From Clostridia bacterium (GTDB taxonomy: Bacteria > Bacillota > Clostridia > Christensenellales > Aristaeellaceae), in NCBI GenBank assembly GCA_017537105.1, contig JAFWBZ010000355.1, forward strand, positions 1 to 5,659: a stretch of DNA of 5,659 nucleotides, in the 5' to 3' direction. A model generated the notes under the pieces. That model worked only from the letters and a program-made list of their open reading frames with translations, was not told the origin of the DNA and searched no databases. The translations under genes were made by a program, and so were the position numbers. Positions 1 through 5,609 of the stretch are shown here, piece after piece. Numbering within the stretch: the stretch's first letter is position 1; every line of letters begins with the position of its first letter.

Positions 1-1
1 C

Positions 2-685
2 GCGGACGCCGCTGCGCGCATCCGCAGGGCCATCGCCAGGTGCGGTGAGGCCAACGTCGTCTTCGCCGCCGCGCCCTCCCAGAACGAGCTGCTGGCGGGC
101 CTGCTCCGGGAGGACGTGGACTGGACCCGCGTGCGGGCCTTCCACCAGGACGAGTACATCGGCATCGGCGCGGACGAGCCTGCGGGCTTCGGCAACTTCC
201 TGAACCGGACGATCTTCGACAGGGTCCCCTTCATGGAGAAGTTCTACCTGCTTTGCCCGACGTCGCAGGCGAAAAAGATGTGCGCCGAATACGCCGCGCT
301 GCTTGAAAAGTATCCGCCGGACCTCATCCTGCTGGGCATCGGCGAGAACGGCCACCTGGCCTTCAACGATCCCGCGGTGGCGGACTTCGAGGACCCCGAG
401 GTCGTCAAGATCGTCGACCTGGACGACGTGTGCCGCCAGCAGCAGGTGAACGACGGCTGCTTTGCCCGGCTGGACGACGTGCCGCGGCAGGCGCTGACGA
501 TGACGATGTCCTGCCTGCTGTCCGTGCCGGAAGCGATCTGCGTCGTGCCCGGCTCCCGCAAGGCCAACGCCGTCCGCGGCGCGCTGCTGGGTCCCATCGA
601 CGAGGCATGCCCGGCCAGCGCCCTGCGCCGCCACCCCAGCGCCGCACTGTATCTGGACCGGGACAGCGCCGCCCGCGTGCTGTGA
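2..685 (+). CDS. Glucosamine-6-phosphate deaminase-like protein (NagB family), 5'-truncated
   Basis: The visible 227 residues run from the left edge to a TGA at 683-685. Family members are about 240-270 residues, so some 20-40 N-terminal residues lie outside. The fold is the NagB/6-phosphogluconolactonase sugar-phosphate isomerase type, soluble and cytoplasmic. Family marks, numbered from base 2: AAPSQNELLAGL (24-35), WTRVRAFHQDEYIGI (41-55) containing the equivalent of catalytic Asp72 of E. coli NagB at residue 50, GIGENGHLAFNDP (112-124), and a VPGSRKANAV segment near the C-terminus. NagB converts glucosamine-6-phosphate to fructose-6-phosphate plus ammonia. Here two catalytic positions differ: E. 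coli Asp141 is Asn116 and Glu148 is Asp123, while His143 is kept as His118. The exact substrate is therefore uncertain; another (amino)sugar phosphate, or an isomerase or lactonase role, is possible. It is the first visible gene of the operon, 12 bases before the creatininase homologue. The family call is firm and the substrate is not. Confidence 0.85.
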   Translation, partial: ADAAARIRRAIARCGEANVVFAAAPSQNELLAGLLREDVDWTRVRAFHQDEYIGIGADEPAGFGNFLNRTIFDRVPFMEKFYLLCPTSQAKKMCAEYAALLEKYPPDLILLGIGENGHLAFNDPAVADFEDPEVVKIVDLDDVCRQQQVNDGCFARLDDVPRQALTMTMSCLLSVPEAICVVPGSRKANAVRGALLGPIDEACPASALRRHPSAALYLDRDSAARVL

Positions 686-697
686 GGAGGGATTCCA

Positions 698-1438
698 ATG
701 TTTACCAGGACCGCCGATGAGATCATGGCGCTCGATCCCGAGCTGGCCATCATCCCCGTGGGCTCCATCGAGCAGCACGGGCCGCACCTGCCCATCATGA
801 CCGACTGGGCCATCGCCACCGAGCTGGGACGGCGGGTCGCCGAGAAGATGCACGCCTTCCAGCTGCCGGCGCTGCCGGTGTCCACCAACCGCGAACAGAT
901 GGGCAAGAAGGGCACCGTGTGGATGGAACCGACGACCTTCTACCAGATGATGACGGACATCATCCTCTGCCTGAAGCTGCAGGGCTTCAAGCGCGTGGGC
1001 ATCGTCCAGTGCCACGGCGGAATATTCATCATGACGCCGCTGATCCGGGATCTGAACGCCCGGCACAACCCCGACCTGATGGTGGCCGTGGCGGACACCT
1101 GCGCCTTCAACGAGACGCTGTACCGCGAGGGCATCCTGGAGGCGAACACCGAGCTGCACGCCGGCGAGGGCGAGACCTCCGAGATGCTGGCCATTGCGCC
1201 GGAGACCGTGCACATGGACCGGGCGGTGGACTTCGTGCCCGCGGTGCCCCGGCCCTACCTGAGCTACGGCAGCATCTTCCGCTGCTGTCCCGATGGCGTG
1301 TGGGGCGAGGCCACCCGCGGCACCGCGGAGAAGGGCGAGCGCATACTGGCCCGTTCGGCGGAGCTGGCCGTGGACGCCCTGAACCGGGCCTTTGACTACA
1401 TGGCCGCCAAGGAGAAGATGAACTACTCCAACTTCTGA
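698..1438 (+). CDS. Creatininase-family metal-dependent amidohydrolase
   Basis: This 246-residue protein matches the usual length of the creatininase (creatinine amidohydrolase) family. These cytoplasmic enzymes use two divalent metals to hydrolyse cyclic or linear amides; relatives include creatininase, the FAPy deformylase of archaeal riboflavin synthesis and MftE. The N-terminal signature is PVGSIEQHGPHLPIMTD (20-36), supplying predicted metal ligands Glu25, His27 and Asp36. His106 lies in VQCHGG, the place of the usual NGHGGN, and HAGEGETSEML (154-164) is the second conserved acidic motif. GVWGEATRGTAEKGERIL near the C-terminus is also typical. The ATG at 698 follows AGGAGG (685-690) at a 7-base spacing, which supports this start. 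The gene lies between a NagB-like gene and a Gfo/Idh/MocA oxidoreductase. With the downstream dehydropyrimidine-type reductase it could serve as the ring-opening amidohydrolase; that is inference. True creatininase activity is not shown by the sequence. No signal peptide or membrane segment is seen. Confidence 0.9.
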   Translation: MFTRTADEIMALDPELAIIPVGSIEQHGPHLPIMTDWAIATELGRRVAEKMHAFQLPALPVSTNREQMGKKGTVWMEPTTFYQMMTDIILCLKLQGFKRVGIVQCHGGIFIMTPLIRDLNARHNPDLMVAVADTCAFNETLYREGILEANTELHAGEGETSEMLAIAPETVHMDRAVDFVPAVPRPYLSYGSIFRCCPDGVWGEATRGTAEKGERILARSAELAVDALNRAFDYMAAKEKMNYSNF

Positions 1439-1455
1439 CGCAAAGGAGCATCACC

Positions 1456-2526
1456 ATGCGCAAACTGAGGGTACTGCTGGTCGGCGCGGCATTCTCCGCC
1501 GACCTGCATTCAGACGGTTACAGCCGCATCCGGGACAAGGCGGCCATCGTGGGCATCTGCGACAAGGACCTGGACCGGGTCCGTGCGCTGGCGAAGCGCT
1601 ATGGCTTCGAGGACTACGCCGCCTACGACGACTACGAAACGGCCATCCGGGACTGCGACTGCGACCTGGTGGACATCTGCATGCCGAACTTTCTCCACCA
1701 CGACGTGGCGATCCTGGCGCTGCAGCGCGGCCGGGACATCATCTGCGAAAAGCCCCTGGCCACCACGGTGGAGGACGCCCGCGACATGGTGGACACCGCG
1801 GCGCGGCTGGACCGGCGCATCTACTACGCCGAGGACTGGCTGTTCGCGCCGGCCTTTCGGAAGGCGCTGGCGATCCTGCGAAGCGGCCAGCTGGGGCGGC
1901 CGCTGTACATCCGCGCCCGGGAGTGCCACAGCGGTTCCCACAGCCCCTTCGCCCAGTCGATCCGATACTGCGGCGGCGGCTGCATGGTGCACCTGGGCGT
2001 GCACCCGGTGGGCTTCATGCTGGCGCTGAAGGAGAACAGGTGGCGCGAGCTCACGGCCATGACCTCCGGCGGCCGGGCGAAGAATCTGATCCACCGCGCG
2101 ATGGAGGGCGAGGACTGGGCCGGCGCGTTCCTTCGCTTCGAGGACGGCATGACCGCCACCGTGGAGGCCAACTACACCACCGTCGGCGGCATGGAGGACG
2201 TGTTGGACATCTACTGCGAGCAGGGCTGCATCCACGTGGACCTGTCCTTCTCCGGTCCGGTGAAGGTGTTCTCGATCCCCGGTCTGGACTACACCGTGGA
2301 GAAGGCAGAGATCACCACCGGCTGGTCGACGCCGGCGGTGGATGAGAAATACAATCTGGGCTACTGCGGGGAGATCGACCACTTCGTGTCCTGCGCCCTG
2401 GCGGGGACGGATGCCCAGGTGGGCTTGCGCGGCGTGGACGGCCTGGAGACGCTGAAGGTCATCCACCTGATCTACCGCTCGGCCCGCGAGGGCGTGCACA
2501 TCACCAACGATCGTCTGGAGGCATGA
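1456..2526 (+). CDS. Gfo/Idh/MocA-family NAD(P)-dependent oxidoreductase
   Basis: This 356-residue protein has the standard size and two-domain layout of the family, which oxidises or reduces sugar and cyclitol hydroxyls using a bound or exchangeable nicotinamide cofactor. Residues 4-120 form the Rossmann domain: the first strand and loop are RVLLVGAAFSADLH, an acidic residue ends beta-2 (ICDKD, Asp36), then CMPNFLHH (75-82) and the hallmark EKP at 98-100 with the catalytic-type Lys99. The C-terminal alpha/beta domain (about 125-345) carries CGGGCMVHLGVHPVGF (172-187). In most members this last motif reads GGGxLxDxGxH; here the Asp is His179, while the catalytic-type His183 is kept. The dinucleotide loop is also a variant of GxGxxG. 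The start ATG is supported by AAAGGAG (1442-1448), 7 bases upstream. It starts 17 bases after the creatininase homologue and ends 3 bases before the fusion reductase. Substrate unknown; a sugar or inositol derivative is the family default. Confidence 0.93.
   Translation: MRKLRVLLVGAAFSADLHSDGYSRIRDKAAIVGICDKDLDRVRALAKRYGFEDYAAYDDYETAIRDCDCDLVDICMPNFLHHDVAILALQRGRDIICEKPLATTVEDARDMVDTAARLDRRIYYAEDWLFAPAFRKALAILRSGQLGRPLYIRARECHSGSHSPFAQSIRYCGGGCMVHLGVHPVGFMLALKENRWRELTAMTSGGRAKNLIHRAMEGEDWAGAFLRFEDGMTATVEANYTTVGGMEDVLDIYCEQGCIHVDLSFSGPVKVFSIPGLDYTVEKAEITTGWSTPAVDEKYNLGYCGEIDHFVSCALAGTDAQVGLRGVDGLETLKVIHLIYRSAREGVHITNDRLEA
2517..2521 (+). promoter_or_regulatory. Ribosome binding site of the fusion reductase, inside the upstream gene
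   Basis: GGAGG lies within the last codons of the oxidoreductase gene, 8 bases before the ATG at 2530. With only GTC between the upstream TGA (2524-2526) and this ATG, translation of the two genes is probably coupled. An overlapping ATG at 2523 is in another frame and is not the start. Confidence 0.7.
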
Positions 2527-2529
2527 GTC

Positions 2530-5061
2530 ATGGGCGTCGATTTCAATGACATCCGTATCCCGGTGACGGTGGGCGGCGTGACGTTCAAAAATCCCTTCTA
2601 CGTGGCTTCCGGTCCCACCACGAAGTCGGTGCGGCAGCTGCTGCGCATCGAGGAGACGGGCTGGGCCGGGGCCAGCATCAAGCTGTCCATCGATCCCGCG
2701 CCCTACATCAACCGGAAGCCTCGCTACAGCCTGTTCCGGGACCGCAACGCGCTGGCCTTCACGGCCGAGAAGCGCCTGACTTTCGCGGAGGGACTGCGCC
2801 TGATCGAGGAAGCCAGGCCGAAGCTCCACGACCTCGTCCTGATGGCCAACATCACCTACGCCGGCGACGACGGCGTGGAGGGCTGGGTCAACATGGCGCG
2901 CCGGTTCCAGGAGGCGGGCGCGGACATCATCGAGCTGAACATGTGCTGCCCCAACATGAGCTACAACCTGGAGCTGACCAGCGGCGGCGCGCAGACCGCG
3001 GCCAGGCAGACCGGCGCCAGCATGGGCCAGCACGCGGACGTGGCCAGTGAGATCGTGCGGGCCATCAAGGGCGAGATCTCCATTCCCCTGTTCGTCAAGC
3101 TGACGCCGGAGGGCGGGCAGATCGCCCACGTGGCCAAGGCGCTGTTCGAGGCCGGCGCCGACGCGGTGGGCGGCACCGCCAACCGGCTGGGCATGCCGCC
3201 CATCGACCTGGAGGACCCCGGCAGGGCGTATTACCACCTCCAGGAGGAGATCTCCATGGGCTGCCACTGCGGGCCCTGGCTCAAGCCGCTGGCGCAGCGG
3301 GACACCTATGAGATCCGCAAGGTCTGCGGCATGGCGCCGGACGTGACCGCCACCGGGGGCATCGCCAACTGGCGCGACGCGGTGGAGATGATCCTGTGCG
3401 GCGGCACGCTGCTGGGCGTCTGCGCAGAGACGCTGATCTCCGGCTACGACATCGTGCGGCCCATGATCCGAGGCCTGTCCGACTATATGCAGGCCCACGG
3501 CTACGCCGACCTGAGCCAGATGCGGGGCCTGGTGGTGCCCGAGGTGCGCACGGCCACCGACGTGACGCTCCACGCCGGCTATGCGCGCATCAAGGCGCCG
3601 AACCTGTCCGCGCCCTGCAAGAGCGCCTGCCCCCACCATGTGCCCGTACAGGCCTACGTGCAGAAGATCGCCCGTCGGGACTACCGCGCGGCCTACGATC
3701 TCATCACCTCCGCCAGTGCCCTGCAGGGCCTGTGCGCCCTCGCCTGCACCCACCCCTGTGAGGACGCCTGTGTGCGGGGCGGCGTCGACGCGCCGGTGAA
3801 GATCCGCGCACTCAAGCGCTTCGTGCTGGAGTACGGCCGGGCCCGGGGCTGGAAGCCCGCGGGAGCCGCGGAGGCCAACGGGCTGCGGGTCGCAGTGGTC
3901 GGCGCTGGTCCCCGGGGCCTCTCCTGCGCCGCCGAGCTGGCCCGAGCGGGCTACGGCGTCACCGTGTTTGAGAAGGAGGCCAAAGCGGGCGGCCTGCTGC
4001 GCCATGCCGCGCCGGAGTATGCCTGCGACCCGGCGGCCCTGGACCGGGAGGTCGGGGCGCTGGAGGCGCTGGGCGTCCGCTTGGAATGCGGCAAGGCGCT
4101 GGGCCGGGATTTCACCGCAGCGGACCTGAAGCGGGCCGGCTTTGCCGCAATGTTCATTGCGACGGGCGCGGCGGAGGTTCAGCCCCTGGGTTTGCCCGGC
4201 GAGGAACTTGCTGTGGACGCGCTCGCGTTCCTGCGCGCCTTACGCGAGGGCCGGCGTCCCCCGCTGAACGGCCGTGTGGCCGTGGTCGGCGCCGACTTTG
4301 CCGCCGTGGAGGCCGCGCGGTCGATCCGCCGGCTGGGAGCGGACCGCGTCGCGCTGATCTGGACGGACGCGCGCCCCCGGGGCGGCTGGTTCCGCGAGGC
4401 GCTGCAGCTGGCCTGGGAGGAGGGCGTGTCCGTCATCGAAGGCGCAAAGCCGTTGGAGGTCCTGGCGGATGGCCTGCGCCTGGACCGCGACGGTGCAGAG
4501 CTCACCCTGCTCTGCGGCGCCGTGCTGCTGGCCCACCCGCGCGCGGCGAAGGCATCGGAGGGCGGCGAGGCCGCGGGGCTGTTCATCCAAGCCGATGACG
4601 GCCTGACCGGCCGGGACGGCATCATCGATGCCATCACCGCGGGCCGGAACGCTGCGGCGGCGATCGACCGGGAGCTGCGCGGCGACTCCGCCGCCCTGGC
4701 CCCCGTGGCGCCGGTCAGGACTGTCAGCGTCGAAGGCGTTCGGGCGCGGCACGGGTACATCAAAAAGGACGCTCATCCGCTGAAGCTGGAGGGCGCGCCG
4801 GAGGTCCGCATGGCGGACTTTGCGCCGCACAGCCGGGCCATGACCGAGGAGGAGGCCGTCCGGGAGGCGCAGCGCTGCCTGAACTGCGGCTGCGGCGAGG
4901 GCTGCCAGCTCTGCAAGACCATCTGCTGCGACTTCGCGCCGCAGATCGTCGGTCCCGACCGCCTGGCCATCGACCCTGAGGCTTGCGTGGCCTGCGGCAT
5001 GTGCTTCAACCGCTGCCCCAACGGCAACATCGAGATGGTCGACCTGGGCGAAAAGGTGTGA
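2530..5061 (+). CDS. PreA-PreT-like fusion: FMN dehydrogenase barrel + Fe-S/FAD/NAD(P) reductase + ferredoxin
   Basis: This 843-residue cytoplasmic flavo-iron-sulfur protein is predicted to pass electrons from a nicotinamide cofactor through FAD and Fe-S clusters to an FMN barrel that reduces (or oxidises) a ring C=C bond. Domains in order: (a) about 1-340, a dihydropyrimidine/dihydroorotate dehydrogenase-type barrel with Lys51 and Lys190 (FVKLTPE) at FMN-binding positions, NMCCPN (137-142) with the catalytic-type Cys140, and the phosphate-loop ATGGIAN (274-280); (b) about 355-435, a GltD-type helical Fe-S domain, Cys363, 367, 402, 406, 410 and 414; (c) about 452-575 and 680-715, an FAD domain with VVGAGPRG (456-463); (d) about 580-675, an NAD(P)-type Rossmann domain; (e) about 780-838, ferredoxin, with CVACGMCFNRCP (819-830) as one canonical 4Fe-4S site and a Cys-rich stretch at 783-800 as a second. 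Its length is close to E. coli PreT plus PreA combined, but here the PreT part sits inside the PreA order. Mammalian DPD has the barrel after the reductase. E. coli YgfK may be an architectural precedent (from memory). The substrate is unassigned. Confidence 0.9.
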   Translation: MGVDFNDIRIPVTVGGVTFKNPFYVASGPTTKSVRQLLRIEETGWAGASIKLSIDPAPYINRKPRYSLFRDRNALAFTAEKRLTFAEGLRLIEEARPKLHDLVLMANITYAGDDGVEGWVNMARRFQEAGADIIELNMCCPNMSYNLELTSGGAQTAARQTGASMGQHADVASEIVRAIKGEISIPLFVKLTPEGGQIAHVAKALFEAGADAVGGTANRLGMPPIDLEDPGRAYYHLQEEISMGCHCGPWLKPLAQRDTYEIRKVCGMAPDVTATGGIANWRDAVEMILCGGTLLGVCAETLISGYDIVRPMIRGLSDYMQAHGYADLSQMRGLVVPEVRTATDVTLHAGYARIKAPNLSAPCKSACPHHVPVQAYVQKIARRDYRAAYDLITSASALQGLCALACTHPCEDACVRGGVDAPVKIRALKRFVLEYGRARGWKPAGAAEANGLRVAVVGAGPRGLSCAAELARAGYGVTVFEKEAKAGGLLRHAAPEYACDPAALDREVGALEALGVRLECGKALGRDFTAADLKRAGFAAMFIATGAAEVQPLGLPGEELAVDALAFLRALREGRRPPLNGRVAVVGADFAAVEAARSIRRLGADRVALIWTDARPRGGWFREALQLAWEEGVSVIEGAKPLEVLADGLRLDRDGAELTLLCGAVLLAHPRAAKASEGGEAAGLFIQADDGLTGRDGIIDAITAGRNAAAAIDRELRGDSAALAPVAPVRTVSVEGVRARHGYIKKDAHPLKLEGAPEVRMADFAPHSRAMTEEEAVREAQRCLNCGCGEGCQLCKTICCDFAPQIVGPDRLAIDPEACVACGMCFNRCPNGNIEMVDLGEKV

Positions 5062-5252
5062 CGCCTGCACGGATCGAATGAAGGGAACGGGCGTGCTGTT
5101 CCCGGACGCGCTTTCCGAATGCCGCCGGGATGGGCCGGAGGTCATCCGTCAGCCAGTGCAGGACGGCTTCCCGATCATCACTCGGATGCGCGCCCTGAGC
5201 CCCGGTGAAGCACTGAATAAATCCGAACAAAACCCAAAGAGGCAGGTTGGGC
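5062..5252 (+). other. Region after the operon without a confident gene
   Basis: These 191 bases keep a high GC content at first and turn more A-rich from about 5210. A small inverted repeat, GGGAAC (5083-5088) and GTTCCC (5098-5103) with a 9-base loop, follows the stop of the fusion reductase but has no T-run, so it is at most a weak transcript-end or mRNA-stabilising structure. Both strands are open in one frame, with codon-like G/C third positions on each, which is what high GC alone gives; neither has a convincing start or family motif. A decayed gene fragment cannot be excluded. Confidence 0.4.
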
Positions 5253-5378
5253 ATGTGTATCTCCGAGCTGAACAACACCGGCGAATCCGGGGATTTCGAG
5301 GCGCTTCGCAACAACTACACCGACAGGATGATTGCAAAGAGCGATCGGGCCAGGGCATACGACAATGGAGCTGCCTAA
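5253..5378 (+). CDS. Possible 41-residue small protein, unrecognised
   Basis: I do not recognise this ORF. It begins ATG TGT ATC TCC and ends at the TAA at 5376-5378. An AAAGAGGCAGG stretch (5236-5246) ends 6 bases before the ATG and could be its ribosome site. The predicted protein is short, polar and charged, starting MCISELNNTGESGDFEAL and ending RARAYDNGAA, with no membrane segment or signal peptide. Its codons are less GC-rich than those of the operon. The last four codons form the left arm of the strong stem-loop at 5364-5395, so the stop falls at the start of the loop. It could be a real small protein, the preserved start of a broken larger gene, or chance. The composition looks more like protein than the read-through frames around it, but this is weak evidence. 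Confidence 0.3.
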   Translation: MCISELNNTGESGDFEALRNNYTDRMIAKSDRARAYDNGAA

Positions 5379-5395
5379 AACGAGGCAGCTCCATT
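5364..5395 (+). terminator. Strong 13-bp stem-loop, probable transcription terminator (hairpin 1)
   Basis: AATGGAGCTGCCT (5364-5376) pairs perfectly with AGGCAGCTCCATT (5383-5395) across the 6-base loop AAAACG. The bases that follow (CAATTCGTT) are only moderately T-rich, so termination on the + strand is likely but not ideal. It is the first strong stem after the operon, about 300 bases past the last confident stop codon, and it overlaps the end of the small ORF. Confidence 0.6.
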
Positions 5396-5400
5396 CAATT

Positions 5401-5426
5401 CGTTGAAAAACCCCTGTTTTTCAACG
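5401..5426. repeat. Inverted repeat (hairpin 2), 10 bp
   Basis: CGTTGAAAAA (5401-5410) pairs with TTTTTCAACG (5417-5426) over the loop CCCCTG; T5400 and A5427 extend it by one pair. The A/T tracts sit next to the loop, the reverse of a normal intrinsic terminator, where the T-run follows the stem. It lies only 5 bases after hairpin 1. Role unknown. Confidence 0.55.
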
Positions 5427-5440
5427 AGGGAAGAAAACGC

Positions 5441-5471
5441 GAAAATTCGCGCACTGCGCACACGAATTTTC
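5441..5471 (-). terminator. Bulged stem-loop (hairpin 3), possible leftward terminator
   Basis: GAAAATTCG (5441-5449) pairs with CGAATTTTC (5463-5471). Inside, CGC (5450-5452) pairs with GCG (5456-5458), leaving an unpaired CACA (5459-5462) on the right arm. On the minus strand the stem is followed after three bases by TTTTCTT (complement of 5431-5437), so it could end a leftward transcript from a gene beyond the right edge. On the + strand the nearest T-run (5489-5493) is too far away. Confidence 0.4.
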
Positions 5472-5504
5472 TGACTGGCAGGTATTCATTTTTCTCCGAA
5501 CGCA

Positions 5505-5536
5505 CCGCCGCCGTTGCGCCTTCGCGCAGGCGGCGG
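5505..5536. repeat. Bulged GC-rich inverted repeat (hairpin 4)
   Basis: CCGCCGCC (5505-5512) pairs with GGCGGCGG (5529-5536), and TGCGC (5515-5519) with GCGCA (5524-5528) over the 4-base loop CTTC. The GT at 5513-5514 is left unpaired on the left arm. It would be very stable as RNA or as single-stranded DNA. No T-run follows, so it is not a standard terminator. Confidence 0.5.
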
Positions 5537-5541
5537 CAGCG

Positions 5542-5570
5542 CCGCGCGAATCCTGCGGATTCCAGCGCGG
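5542..5570. repeat. Bulged GC-rich inverted repeat (hairpin 5)
   Basis: CCGCGC (5542-5547) pairs with GCGCGG (5565-5570), and GAATCC (5548-5553) with GGATTC (5557-5562) over the 3-base loop TGC. The CA at 5563-5564 is unpaired on the right arm. It starts 6 bases after hairpin 4 ends. Role unknown. Confidence 0.5.
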
Positions 5571-5574
5571 GCTG

Positions 5575-5603
5575 GTCGCGGCTGCCAAAGGCAGTGCCGC
5601 GAC
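5575..5603. repeat. Bulged GC-rich inverted repeat (hairpin 6)
   Basis: GTCGCGGC (5575-5582) pairs with GCCGCGAC (5596-5603), and TGCC (5583-5586) with GGCA (5590-5593) over the loop AAA. The GT at 5594-5595 is unpaired on the right arm. It has the same plan as hairpins 4 and 5, outer stem, 2-base bulge, inner stem and tiny loop, with a different sequence. Role unknown. Confidence 0.5.
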
Positions 5604-5609
5604 TGCTTA

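Noticed and set aside
1439..1455. Promoter or terminator between the creatininase and oxidoreductase genes
   Set aside because: The 17-base gap holds only the ribosome site; no stem or promoter boxes fit.
3613..3775. Loss of an Fe-S cluster in the GltD-type domain because the first CxxC of the DPD/GltD pattern is missing
   Set aside because: Lys355 and Asn358 stand where DPD has two cysteines, but many GltD-like reductases of anaerobes begin directly with the CxxxCP motif, so this is probably a normal variant.
1510..4005. An 831-codon open frame on the minus strand across three genes
   Set aside because: It is antisense to three well-supported genes with family motifs. Its translation is rich in Gly, Ala, His, Val and Arg, has no recognisable motif, and is what strong GC bias at third positions produces on the opposite strand.
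5006..5314. A 102-codon minus-strand frame overlapping the end of the fusion gene
   Set aside because: It overlaps the ferredoxin coding region and shows no family motif or convincing ribosome site; an antisense shadow is simpler.
5401..5426. Integron attC site (GTTGAAA ... TTTCAAC resembles GTTRRRY/RYYYAAC)
   Set aside because: Each arm misses one consensus position, the two arms are in the reverse order to an attC site, and the 26-base span is too short. No integrase or cassette gene is visible.
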